A stretch of 64,000 nucleotides of DNA from Ruania alba (GTDB lineage Bacteria > Actinomycetota > Actinomycetes > Actinomycetales > Beutenbergiaceae): assembly GCF_900105765.1 (NCBI RefSeq), contig NZ_FNTX01000002.1, forward strand, positions 1,984,001 through 2,048,000. Direction: 5' to 3'. How positions within the stretch are numbered: position 1 is the stretch's first letter; each line of letters opens with the position of its first letter. Made by a program: the position numbers and the translations under genes. The notes under the pieces were generated by a model, which had not been told where the DNA came from, made no database searches, and saw only the letters and a list, made by a program, of their open reading frames with translations. Below are positions 26,710-35,133 of this stretch, piece after piece.

Positions 26710-27384
26710 TCATGCGGGGCGGATCAACCCGCTCTCGTAGGCGTACACAACGGCCTGGACGCGGTCCCGCAACCCCAGTTTCGCAAGCACTTTACCCACA
26801 TGAGTCTTCACTGTCGCCTCGGAGACGTACAACCGCGCGGCGATCTCACTGTTGGAGAGGCCCTCAGCGATCGCCAGAAGGACCTCGTGCTCACGCTCAG
26901 TGAGCTCCGACGGCGGCGCAACAGCGGCCGGTGACCCATCGCCGTCGGGAGCGTGGGTGGGCAGATCTGTGGCGAACATCTCCAGCATTCGCCGCGTGAT
27001 CCTGGGGGAGACGACGGCATCACCGGAGTGCACGGTGCGGATCGCGGCGACCAGCTCGCTCGGTTCGGTGTCCTTGAGCAGGAAGCCGCTGGCACCGGCA
27101 CGGAGGCCGGCGAAGGCGTACTCGTCCAGGTCGAATGTGGTGAGGATGATCACCCGCGTGTCGGGACGGTCGGCCACGATCGCGGCGGTTGCCTCGATGC
27201 CGTTCGTGCCCGGCATGCGCACATCCATCAACACGACGTCGGGTGCGAGCTCACGGGCCATCCGGGTACCGGTGGCGCCGTCGCCGGCCTCACCGGCCAC
27301 CACGAGATCGTCCTCGGCCTCAAGCACCATCCGAAAACCCATCCGGAGCAAAGACTGGTCGTCCACCAGCAGCACGGAGATCAT
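26710..27384 (-). CDS. LuxR/NarL-type response regulator
   Basis: 224 residues. Receiver domain 1-120 with the acidic pocket (LLVDDQ, D8/D9), phospho-acceptor Asp near 53 ([13 protein letters not shown]) and conserved Lys (FLLKDTE). The LuxR helix-turn-helix is at about 150-215: [20 protein letters not shown], then [20 protein letters not shown]. The ATG directly abuts the stop of the upstream kinase gene, so both are coupled. It probably controls the adjacent ABC exporter genes. Confidence 0.95.
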   Translation of the reverse strand: MISVLLVDDQSLLRMGFRMVLEAEDDLVVAGEAGDGATGTRMARELAPDVVLMDVRMPGTNGIEATAAIVADRPDTRVIILTTFDLDEYAFAGLRAGASGFLLKDTEPSELVAAIRTVHSGDAVVSPRITRRMLEMFATDLPTHAPDGDGSPAAVAPPSELTEREHEVLLAIAEGLSNSEIAARLYVSEATVKTHVGKVLAKLGLRDRVQAVVYAYESGLIRPA

Positions 27385-28722
27385 CTACTCGCTCGATTCC
27401 TCTCGGTCGGAGGAGGTGGACTCCTCGTCGAAGAACAGGGTGGCACGCAATCGCCAGCCACCAGCCCCGTCTGGACCGGCTTCCACGGTTCCGCCGTAGG
27501 TGGCGGCCCGCTCGCGCATCCCGATCAGTCCCTTGCCGCTCCCGGCCCCACTCTCGGTGGTGGCGGGCGGGCGATCATTCTGCACGGACAGTGTGAGGGC
27601 ACCCGCACTGCGCAGCACGGTGACGACGATCATGCTGGCACCGGGCGCGTGCCGCAGAACGTTCGTCAGCCCTTCCTGCACGATCCGGTACACCGTGAGC
27701 TGGATGCCTGCGTCGGCCGGGAGCGGTGGTCCGGTGTGGCTGAATCGGACGTCCAGCCCGGCCGCCCGGAAGCGGGCCAACAGGTCCTCCAGTGCCGGCG
27801 CGCCGGGCTGTGGCTCCATCTCGGCACCCGTGCCGCCCTCGGCGCGGAGCACACCGAGGATGCGTCGCATGTCGGCCAGTGCGGCCCGCCCGGTGCGGGA
27901 GAGCTCTCCGAGGGCTTCCTCACTGCGCTCCGGTGCCTTGGTCACGCTCGCTCTGGCACCGTCGGCCAGTGCCACCATCACCGACAGGCTGTGCGCGACC
28001 ACGTCGTGCATCTCGCGGGCGATCCGGGCGCGTTCGTCCGCCGTCGCGAGCTGTTCTCGCTGATCGCGTTCGAGCCGGTACTGGTTCGCCTGGTCGATCA
28101 GTCGCTGCAGCTGCTCGCGGCGGTTCCGGACGCTCACCCCGATCGCCATCGCCACCAGCAGCATGACCAGCACGCCGACGGAGTTCACCACCATCAGACC
28201 AGCCCGGCCGGCGTACGCACCTGGTGGCGCCGAGACCTGGGCCGGCTGCGGGACGCCCCACAGCATGAACGCGAGCGAGGTGCCGAACGTGGCCACGGCG
28301 AAGCCGATCCAGCCTGAACGCGGCCCACGCAGCGTCACGACGGCGTAGAGCGCGAATGCGACGCCGAGGTCGATACCGCCACTGTCGCCGACCACGAGGG
28401 TGCTGGCCATGGTCAGCAGGGTCAGCGCGACGAGCGTCACCCACGGGCGGCTACGGCGCCAGAGCAGCACGACGGCGCCGATGACGATGACGGCGAATCC
28501 TGCCCACTCGGGAGTGACGAACGCCCGGAAGATCAAGTTCGGCACCGCAAAGATCGCGATGAGCAGCAGGTCGACCGCACGCGGATGCAGGGCGAAGTAC
28601 CGCCGCATCCGGGACATCCGGTAGTCCGGGTCGGTGGCGAGCAGTGATGTCGGATTCAGGGCAACTGATCTGCTCGACCGTGCTGCCCGTAGCGCCTGGG
28701 CGATCCAGGGGTGCCCGGGCAT
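27385..28722 (-). CDS. Sensor histidine kinase (HisKA_3, NarL-type partner)
   Basis: 445 residues from ATG 28722; an ATG at 28619 ([12 protein letters not shown]) is a serious alternative because no ribosome site precedes 28722 and a strong hairpin ends 5 bases before it. About six membrane helices fill residues 45-205. The dimerisation/phospho-acceptor helix reads [20 protein letters not shown] (His in EMHD), and the ATPase part has [13 protein letters not shown] and [16 protein letters not shown]. It pairs with the response regulator that follows with no gap. Confidence 0.92.
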   Translation of the reverse strand: MPGHPWIAQALRAARSSRSVALNPTSLLATDPDYRMSRMRRYFALHPRAVDLLLIAIFAVPNLIFRAFVTPEWAGFAVIVIGAVVLLWRRSRPWVTLVALTLLTMASTLVVGDSGGIDLGVAFALYAVVTLRGPRSGWIGFAVATFGTSLAFMLWGVPQPAQVSAPPGAYAGRAGLMVVNSVGVLVMLLVAMAIGVSVRNRREQLQRLIDQANQYRLERDQREQLATADERARIAREMHDVVAHSLSVMVALADGARASVTKAPERSEEALGELSRTGRAALADMRRILGVLRAEGGTGAEMEPQPGAPALEDLLARFRAAGLDVRFSHTGPPLPADAGIQLTVYRIVQEGLTNVLRHAPGASMIVVTVLRSAGALTLSVQNDRPPATTESGAGSGKGLIGMRERAATYGGTVEAGPDGAGGWRLRATLFFDEESTSSDREESSE

Positions 28723-28726
28723 GCCG

Positions 28727-28756
28727 GACGCCGGCGGGTCCTCACCCGCCGGCGTC
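28727..28756 (-). terminator. Perfect 13-bp hairpin between the ABC exporter and the histidine kinase
   Basis: GACGCCGGCGGGT and ACCCGCCGGCGTC pair perfectly around CCTC, 17 bases after the permease stop and right before the kinase's first ATG. No U-run follows. It may end or attenuate the ABC transcript and so set the ratio between exporter and two-component genes. Confidence 0.65.
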
Positions 28757-28772
28757 GGCCCCCGGGACGTGC

Positions 28773-29636
28773 TCAGGCGTCCCTCCGACGCAAGAGCACG
28801 ATCGCCACGATCCAGACAGCGGCGACGAACAGACCCAGGACGCCTAGCCCCTCCCAAGGGGTGAGAACCTCCTGGCCGGTATCGGCCCCCATGATCCGCT
28901 CGCCGGCGGTGGAGGGGAAGTACGGCGCAATGTCCTGCAACCAGTCCAAGGTGATGAACTGCGGAAGGATCGGCAGCACGAGAATCAGACCGAGCACCGC
29001 GGAGATCGCAGCGGCGGCATGACGCAGCAGGGCCCCCACACCGAGGGCGAGCAGCGCGATGACGGCCAGGTAGAGCGGTGCGCCCAGGAGGATCCGCAGG
29101 TGGTCCGGGTCGCCCAGATCGGCCGCCATTCCGTGCGGCTCCAGCATCGGGGTGGTGACCAGGTACGCCAGGGCGACACCGACCGCGCCGGTGACGAGCG
29201 CGACGAGGGCGACGATGACGCCCTTGGCCGCCAGCAGCGGCCAGCGATGCGGAACTGCAGCGATGGAGGACTTGATCTGTCCGGTCGCGTACTCACCACT
29301 GATGATCAGGACGCCGAGAACGATCACGACGATCTGTCCGAACGAGTAGCCGAAGCTGGCGGCGAAAGCCCCGGCGGTGGGATCGGCCATGTCAGCAGCC
29401 GCCTCGGGCGGCAACTCTCCGCTCTCGACGAGTGCGGCGGACTGGCTCATGCCCCATGCCATCCCGAGACTGATCAGGACCATCAGCACGATCGTGACGG
29501 CGACCGTCCATGGGGTCGAGCGCAGCGTGGTCAGCTTGATCCACTCCGAGCGCAGCACGCGCGCGAAGTTCACGTGAGCGCCGGCGAGCGAGTCACTGTG
29601 GCGCGAGTTGCGGGGCTCAGTGGCGACGGCGGTCAT
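28773..29636 (-). CDS. ABC transporter permease (ABC-2 type)
   Basis: 287 residues from ATG 29636, which overlaps the ATPase stop (ATGA). The N-terminus FARVLRSEWIKLTTLRSTPWT is the classic start of actinobacterial ABC-2 permeases, and six membrane helices follow (about 50-70, 105-130, 145-170, 180-200, 210-235, 260-282). Together with the upstream ATPase it forms a two-protein exporter; antimicrobial peptides or lipids are common substrates for the type. A two-component system follows directly, a frequent resistance or sensing arrangement. Confidence 0.92.
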   Translation of the reverse strand: MTAVATEPRNSRHSDSLAGAHVNFARVLRSEWIKLTTLRSTPWTVAVTIVLMVLISLGMAWGMSQSAALVESGELPPEAAADMADPTAGAFAASFGYSFGQIVVIVLGVLIISGEYATGQIKSSIAAVPHRWPLLAAKGVIVALVALVTGAVGVALAYLVTTPMLEPHGMAADLGDPDHLRILLGAPLYLAVIALLALGVGALLRHAAAAISAVLGLILVLPILPQFITLDWLQDIAPYFPSTAGERIMGADTGQEVLTPWEGLGVLGLFVAAVWIVAIVLLRRRDA

Positions 29637-30583
29637 CGGTTCGCTCCTTCGGGAACGGTGGTCTCGTGGTGGTCGGGCATGGCGCCGGAGTGGTACTCCA
29701 CATCCTCGGCCGTCAGGGTCATGAAGGCGTCCTCCAGCGAGGCGCTCTGCGGGGTGAGCTCGTGCAGCACGATCCCGGCGGCCAGGGCCGCCTCGCCCAC
29801 CTCGGGGGCGGTCAGGCCGTCCACGTCCAGCAGCGACGGTTCGACGCAAGTGACCGTGACGCCGTCGGCCTGCAGCCGGGCGGCAAGGTCGGTGGCCTGC
29901 GGCGTGCGCACGCGCACTGTCGCGGTGGTGGCCGAGCTGATCACGTCCTGCACGTCACCGGTGGCGACGATCTTGCCGCGGCCGATCACGATGAGCTTGT
30001 CGGCGGTGATCGCCATCTCGCTCATCAGGTGCGAGGAGAGGAACACGGTGCGGCCCTCGTCGGCGAGATAGCGGACCATGGTCCGCACCCACCGCACCCC
30101 GTCCGGATCGAGACCGTTCACCGGCTCGTCCAGGATCAGAGTGTGCGGGTCACCGAGCATCGCCGAGGCGATGCCGAGCCTCTGGCCCATGCCGAGGGAG
30201 AAACCGCCGGCACGCTTGCGGGACACCGCGGCCAGGCCGGTCATCTCGATGACCTCGTCCACCCGCTTGCGTCCGATTCCGTGCGTGGCGGCCAGGGCTC
30301 GTAGATGGTTGGTGGCGCTACGGCCGGTGTGCACGGCCTTCGCCTCGAGCAGGGCGCCGACTTCCCGTAGCGGTGCCTTGTGCTCGGCGTACGGCTTGCC
30401 GTTCACCGTCACGTGACCGGCGGTGGGTCGGTCCAGGCCGACGATCATCCGCATCGTGGTGGACTTGCCGGCACCGTTCGGTCCGAGGAAACCGGTGACC
30501 TGGCCGGGCTCGACGGTGAACGAGATGTTGTCGACGGCGGTCTTGGCGCCGTACCTCTTGGTCAGGCCTCGTGCCTCGATCAT
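29633..30583 (-). CDS. ABC transporter ATP-binding protein
   Basis: 316 residues from ATG 30583. Walker A is GFLGPNGAGKSTTMRMIV (about residue 35), the signature reads SLGMGQRLGIASAML in place of canonical LSGGQ, Walker B is HTLILDEPVNGLDPDG, and the switch His is in FLSSHLMSEM. The C-terminal 90 residues are the usual extension of drug-type ABC-2 ATPases. The longer open frame to 30637 would add a non-conserved leader. It heads the ATPase-permease pair. Confidence 0.94.
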   Translation of the reverse strand: MIEARGLTKRYGAKTAVDNISFTVEPGQVTGFLGPNGAGKSTTMRMIVGLDRPTAGHVTVNGKPYAEHKAPLREVGALLEAKAVHTGRSATNHLRALAATHGIGRKRVDEVIEMTGLAAVSRKRAGGFSLGMGQRLGIASAMLGDPHTLILDEPVNGLDPDGVRWVRTMVRYLADEGRTVFLSSHLMSEMAITADKLIVIGRGKIVATGDVQDVISSATTATVRVRTPQATDLAARLQADGVTVTCVEPSLLDVDGLTAPEVGEAALAAGIVLHELTPQSASLEDAFMTLTAEDVEYHSGAMPDHHETTVPEGANR

Positions 30584-30937
30584 GGTGGGCTCTGCCTCTC
30601 GTGTGGGGGACGTTGCCACCGTATTGCGCGGTGCCACGCCGGCGGCACCCGCCCAGGGCTGATCTTGGCAGTCCTGTCTGTTCGTCCGGCAGGGGGAGAC
30701 CTCATCCTTCTGGTTGAGTCCACTGGCTCCCGCTGCTCAGGGAGAACCCTGACGGCGGTCGGTCGGCCCAGCGGGCCGGGAACACCCGGCGCTGGCCGAG
30801 CGTTGAAAGATCTGAGAGTCACCCGTGATCTCTCGATGGGTCTGCGCCGTCGTGATGGCGCAGATCCTGCGTAGGATAAGGACGAGGCAGGGCCGCACGT
30901 GCGGCCCCACGACCAGCGCCCGAGACCAGGAGGCGAG
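30584..30937. promoter_or_regulatory. Divergent intergenic region with hairpin and BI-1 promoter
   Basis: No gene is seen. TCTGCGCC (30841-30848) and GGCGCAGA (30857-30864) form a perfect stem, 10 of 11 if extended. TAGGAT at 30872-30877 is a good -10 for the BI-1 gene, so the hairpin lies about over the -35 region and could be an operator. A weaker mirrored pair GAGAGTCAC/GTGATCTCTC lies at 30815-30834. Confidence 0.45.
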
Positions 30938-31822
30938 ATGAGCAACCCGTATCTGTCGAACAGTTCGCTGTTCGGCAAGAGCAAGCCCGGGGCGGTGAAC
31001 CCGTACGGCGGTGTCCCGCAGGGGTCCCAGCCCAGCGGGTACGCCACCACGGCCACCCCCACCTATGACCAGCAGTTCGCTGGTGTCGAGCAGGCCTACT
31101 ACGGCCCGGCCGCCAGCGCGCGAGAGACCGGGCGTCTCACCTACGACGACGTGATCATGAAGACCGCCGGTGTCGTGGGTCTGGTCGTGCTCGCAGCGGC
31201 GGCAGCCTGGATGCTGGTGCCGCCGGCGCTGGCCATGCCGGTGATGATCGTCGGCCTCGTCGGTGGTCTCGTGCTCGGCCTGGTGAACGCGTTCAAGAAG
31301 GAGCCGAGCCCGGCGCTCATCCTGGGGTACGCGGTCTTCGAGGGCGCCTTCCTGGGCATCATCTCCAAGGTCTTTGAGGCCAGCTACGGTGGCATCGTCG
31401 CCCAGGCAGTCCTCGCGACCTTCGTCACCTTCGGTGTGACGCTGGCGCTGTTCAAGTCCGGCAAGGTGCGGGTGACGCCGAAGTTCACCAAGGTGCTGAT
31501 GATCGGACTGGTCAGTTACGCCCTGTTCTCGCTGGTCAACCTCGGCGCGATGCTGTTCTTCAGCGACTTCGTCCCGGCTTGGGGCTTCCGGGGGATGGAT
31601 GTGCTGGGGACCGGGATCCCGTTCGGTGCTCTGATCGGCCCCATCGCCATCCTCCTCGCTGCAATGACCCTCATCATGGACTTCGACATGATCACCAAGG
31701 GGGTCCGCAACGGCGCCCCGCGCAAGTTCGCCTGGTCGGCTGCCTTCGGCATCACGGTCAGCCTGGTGTGGCTCTACATCGAGTTCCTTCGTCTGCTCGC
31801 GATCCTGCGCGGCGGCGACTGA
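30938..31822 (+). CDS. Bax inhibitor-1/YccA-like membrane protein
   Basis: 294 residues from ATG 30938 behind CAGGAGGC. A Tyr/Gly/Pro-rich N-terminal tail of about 75 residues precedes seven membrane helices. The last helices hold AMTLIMDFDMITKGVRNGAP, where the di-aspartyl pH sensor region (D-x-D) of the BI-1/YetJ calcium-leak family lies. The likely role is calcium or ion leak across the membrane, but the bacterial function is not settled. A terminator hairpin follows. Confidence 0.9.
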   Translation: MSNPYLSNSSLFGKSKPGAVNPYGGVPQGSQPSGYATTATPTYDQQFAGVEQAYYGPAASARETGRLTYDDVIMKTAGVVGLVVLAAAAAWMLVPPALAMPVMIVGLVGGLVLGLVNAFKKEPSPALILGYAVFEGAFLGIISKVFEASYGGIVAQAVLATFVTFGVTLALFKSGKVRVTPKFTKVLMIGLVSYALFSLVNLGAMLFFSDFVPAWGFRGMDVLGTGIPFGALIGPIAILLAAMTLIMDFDMITKGVRNGAPRKFAWSAAFGITVSLVWLYIEFLRLLAILRGGD

Positions 31823-31842
31823 TCTGCCCACCACCTCCTCCT

Positions 31843-31882
31843 GAACGGCACGCTGCGCGTGAACTTGCGTAGCGTGCCGTTC
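31843..31882 (+). terminator. Stem-loop between BI-1 and FKBP genes
   Basis: GAACGGCACGCT and AGCGTGCCGTTC pair perfectly over 12 bp around a 16-base loop that can itself fold. It lies 21 bases after the BI-1 stop and is a good intrinsic terminator despite lacking a U-run. Confidence 0.7.
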
Positions 31883-31915
31883 GGCATGTCTGACCCGAAC
31901 TGATTGGACGTATCG

Positions 31916-32317
31916 ATGACTGCGCTGCCCACCGCTTCCGGCTCCTTCGGCGACAAGCCGACCCTGACCTTCCCGGACGGTCCCGCGCCGGCCGAGCTCG
32001 CCGTCGAGGTGCTCAGCGCCGGTGATGGACCACTGGTGGAGTCCGGGCAGACGATCGACGTGAACTATTACGGCCAGGTCTGGGGTGGGTCGATGTTCGA
32101 CAACTCCTACGACCGTGGCTCCTCCATCCAGTTCCCGATCGGTGTGGGCACGGTCATCGCGGGGTGGGACAGCAGCCTCGTCGGCCAGCCGATCGGTTCC
32201 CGCGTGCTGGTCTCCATCCCGCCGCACGAGGGCTACGGCCCGAACGGCGTGCCGCAGGCCGGGATCGGCGGCGACGATACCTTGGTCTTCGTCGTGGATA
32301 TCCTCGGCGCCTCCTGA
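31916..32317 (+). CDS. FKBP-type peptidyl-prolyl cis-trans isomerase
   Basis: 133 residues from ATG 31916. The single FKBP fold is nearly complete: VNYYGQVWGGSMFDNSYDRG, IQFPIGVGTVIAGWDSSLVGQPIGSRVLVSIPP split by normal loops, and DTLVFVVDILG at the end. Active-site positions (Tyr, Phe, Asp, Val-Ile, Trp) of FKBP12 are kept. No signal peptide is present, so it acts in the cytosol. It stands alone between two terminator-like regions. Confidence 0.95.
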   Translation: MTALPTASGSFGDKPTLTFPDGPAPAELAVEVLSAGDGPLVESGQTIDVNYYGQVWGGSMFDNSYDRGSSIQFPIGVGTVIAGWDSSLVGQPIGSRVLVSIPPHEGYGPNGVPQAGIGGDDTLVFVVDILGAS

Positions 32318-32442
32318 CTCCTGCGGTCCGTACGCGCTTACGCAGCGTGCCGACCGAGAATCTCGTGCACCCGTTGCACAGATGACCAGGGTTTCCACCT
32401 GCCAGCATCGTTCTCAGACGATCCTGCAGGAGGGAGTGCGCC

Positions 32443-34722
32443 ATGATCGAAAAGCGCTGGATGACCGGGGCAGCCATTGCGTGCGCCCTCGCCTTCGTCG
32501 GCATTGCTGGGAGTGCGAGCGCTGCCCCGCAACCGCCGAGCCGCAGCGTGGCCGATCCGGCGCTGCCGTCCCTGGACAAGGCCTTCTCGCCGACGGTCCA
32601 GCGCACCGGGGCTAACGTCACCCTCACCTTCACGATCACCAACACGGCCACGCCGACGGCGCACGAGGACTGGTCGTTCACCGACACCCTGCCGGACCGC
32701 TTGCGGATCGCAAGCCCCGACGGTGTGAGCACCACCTGCCCCGACGCCGTCGTGTCGACGGACACTGTGAACGAGGTGATCACCGCGTCCGGTGACCTCG
32801 GCCCCGATCAGGAGTCGTGCGAGATCACCGTCGATGTCACCTCGAACCGCATCGGGGAGTACAGCAACGGCCCGGACAACGTGGTGACCACCGGGCTCAA
32901 CCCGCCCGCCGACGCCGCGACAGTGGCCTTCACCGACACCGACTTCGGTGACGCACCGGAGTCCTACCAGACCTCGACCAGCGGCCACGGGACGTCGCCG
33001 GTGATGCGCATCGGCGACAGCCGCGACCGGGAGGCCGTGGCGAGCCCCACCGCCGATGCCTCGGGAGACGACAACGACTCCCCGTTCTTCGACGACGAGG
33101 ATGCGTTCGAGGAGCGTCAAACCTGGCGCACCGATCAGGACCTCACCCTGGACGTGCCGGTGCAGAACACCTCCGAGACCGAAGATGTCGGTACGCTCGT
33201 TGGGTGGATCGACGTGAACCGGGACGGTGACTTCGACGACGACGGCGAGCAGTCCTCGACCGGGATGGTCGAACCCGGGGCGACGAGTGTGCCGTTGTCG
33301 TGGCCGGCGACTAGTGACGCCGTGCCAGGGGAGAGCTTCCTCCGGCTCCGGCTCTACACCGAGGCTGGAGACACGCCGGCCCCCACCGGACCGGCGGTTG
33401 GCGGCGAGATCGAGGATCACCTGATCGACCTCCAGGTGCCCAGGATCGAGCTGGTCAAGGATGCCGGTGACGTCGCCGATCTCGACGGCAACGGCGTCGA
33501 CGAGGGTGACACGATCGACTACACCTTCACGGTCACCAACACGGGCAATGTCCCACTGACGGACGTGGCAGTCACCGACGACATGCTCGATGCTGCCGGT
33601 GCCACCGTCGACTGCCCCGAGACCACGCTGGATGCCGGCGATGACACCGTCTGCACGGCGACCTACACGCTCGTCCAGGCCGATATCGATGCAGCCCTGC
33701 TCCGCAACAGTGCCGTGGCCACCGGAACCCCGCCCGGCGGGGAACCGGTGACTTCACCCGGTGCCGGCGTCGACGTGGTGCTGAACCCGGAGCGTTCGCT
33801 GAGCATCAGCGCGGCCGGGGACGTCCGCGATGCCAACACCAGCGAGCGCACGGACGCCGGTGACACCATCGCCTACGTCTTCGAGGTGACCAACACCGGC
33901 AACGCCACTGTCTCGGGGATCACCGTCGTCGGCGCGCCGGCCGACCCGGTCACCTGCGACGTCACCACACTCGCCCCGGGGGCGGCGACGCCGTGCACCG
34001 GCAGTTATGCCCTCGATCAGTCTGAGATCGACGCCGGCGAGGTGACCAGCACGGTGCGTGCGGCGGGTGCTTCCCCGGATGGGACAACCGTCGAGTCGCC
34101 CGACGAGGACATTCAGGTGCCGCTCGAACAGGTCCGCTCGCTGGGGCTTGACAAGACCGCGTCGCCCGGACCGGACGCACAGGTCAGTGCGGGCGAGCAG
34201 GTCACCTATTCCTTCGCGATCACCAATACCGGAACCGTCACCCTGACGGACGTCCAGGTGGCTGACGAGATGCTCGAGAACGCCGGTGAGGCCGTCCTGT
34301 GCCCGTCGTCCCCGCTGGCGCCGGGTCACTCCATCTCCTGTACCGCCGAATACACCGTGACCACTGCCGACACCGAGAATGACGCCGAGCTGGTCAACAC
34401 CGCCACCGCCAGCGCGGCCGGCCCCGCCGGCGCATCGGTGACGAGCGACCCGGACACGGCCTCCGTGCACACCCTGTCCATGGATCCTGCCCCGGAGCCC
34501 ACTCCGGACACTGACGCGGAGCCCACTCCGGACACTGACGCGGAGCCCACTCCGGACACTGACGCGGAGCCCACTCCGGACACTGCCCCAGACACTGACG
34601 CGGAGCCAGAGAGCGCGCTCCCGGCCACCGGAACCCGCGTGGGGCTGGTGCTGCTCTTGGGTGCCGGCTTGGCGCTGACCGGTGCGGCCGTTCGTCGCAC
34701 CGCCCGGAGCCGCAGGGCCTGA
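32443..34722 (+). CDS. LPxTG-anchored surface protein with GEVED and DUF11-type repeats
   Basis: 759 residues behind CAGGAGGGAG. A Sec signal (AFVGIAGSASAAPQ) is followed by a DUF11-like module, a GEVED domain (VGWIDVNRDGDFDDDGEQSS at about residue 247-266) and three DUF11/DUF7507 modules each beginning near VTYSFAITNTGTVTLTDVQV-like strands (about 345, 460, 580). A stalk of EPTPDTDA repeats leads to the sortase signal LPATG, a hydrophobic helix and an Arg-rich tail. The protein is covalently wall-linked and probably adhesive or structural. It opens the accessory polysaccharide region. Confidence 0.92.
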   Translation: MIEKRWMTGAAIACALAFVGIAGSASAAPQPPSRSVADPALPSLDKAFSPTVQRTGANVTLTFTITNTATPTAHEDWSFTDTLPDRLRIASPDGVSTTCPDAVVSTDTVNEVITASGDLGPDQESCEITVDVTSNRIGEYSNGPDNVVTTGLNPPADAATVAFTDTDFGDAPESYQTSTSGHGTSPVMRIGDSRDREAVASPTADASGDDNDSPFFDDEDAFEERQTWRTDQDLTLDVPVQNTSETEDVGTLVGWIDVNRDGDFDDDGEQSSTGMVEPGATSVPLSWPATSDAVPGESFLRLRLYTEAGDTPAPTGPAVGGEIEDHLIDLQVPRIELVKDAGDVADLDGNGVDEGDTIDYTFTVTNTGNVPLTDVAVTDDMLDAAGATVDCPETTLDAGDDTVCTATYTLVQADIDAALLRNSAVATGTPPGGEPVTSPGAGVDVVLNPERSLSISAAGDVRDANTSERTDAGDTIAYVFEVTNTGNATVSGITVVGAPADPVTCDVTTLAPGAATPCTGSYALDQSEIDAGEVTSTVRAAGASPDGTTVESPDEDIQVPLEQVRSLGLDKTASPGPDAQVSAGEQVTYSFAITNTGTVTLTDVQVADEMLENAGEAVLCPSSPLAPGHSISCTAEYTVTTADTENDAELVNTATASAAGPAGASVTSDPDTASVHTLSMDPAPEPTPDTDAEPTPDTDAEPTPDTDAEPTPDTAPDTDAEPESALPATGTRVGLVLLLGAGLALTGAAVRRTARSRRA
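34495..34608 (+). repeat. 24-bp in-frame tandem repeat encoding EPTPDTDA
   Basis: Three exact 24-bp copies start at 34495, 34519 and 34543, then a fourth copy with a short insertion. They code for an acidic, proline-containing stalk just before the LPATG anchor. The near-perfect DNA identity suggests recent copy-number change by slippage. Confidence 0.85.
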
Positions 34723-35133
34723 CAGGCTCCGGGGCCGTTCCGCCCGACAGCAGGGCGGTCGCAGGCACCCGTGTGGCATGCCGGTCCACGCCGGGTGACC
34801 ACCGTCGATCTCCTGCGCGTGAGCAGTCGATGACCCTTCGCCGCCGCGCAGCATCGTGATCGGCGAGCAGATCTCGACCTGCCCTTGACCGAGTGCCGCA
34901 CCCCTCTCTATGGTTGACGCAACGACACGTCATTCCTGTATCACGGCGCTGAAGCCATTCGCAGAACGAAGGCCCCGTTGACCTCTTCTTGGTGGTGCGC
35001 ACCGTGCGCAGCGCCCGCGCCGAGGTGCCGTGTGTTCGCAAGGTGCGTTCGACGGCTCTGATGGTCATCAGTTGCAATCCCGAGGCAATGAACAGGTCAC
35101 GTCATGGCTGACACACAACAAGGAGGCACTGAG
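34723..35133. promoter_or_regulatory. Upstream region of the heparinase gene with promoter and LacI-like operator
   Basis: TTGACC (34885-34890), an 18-bp spacer and TATGGT (34909-34914) make a good promoter. Directly after it, TGACGCAACGACACGTCA (34915-34932) has the central CG and outer TGACG/CGTCA symmetry of a LacI-family site and matches 13 of 18 positions of TGATGCAACGTTGCATCA, the best symmetric form of the sites near the LacI gene. About 200 bp of leader before the start codon hold nothing else I can name. Confidence 0.55.
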
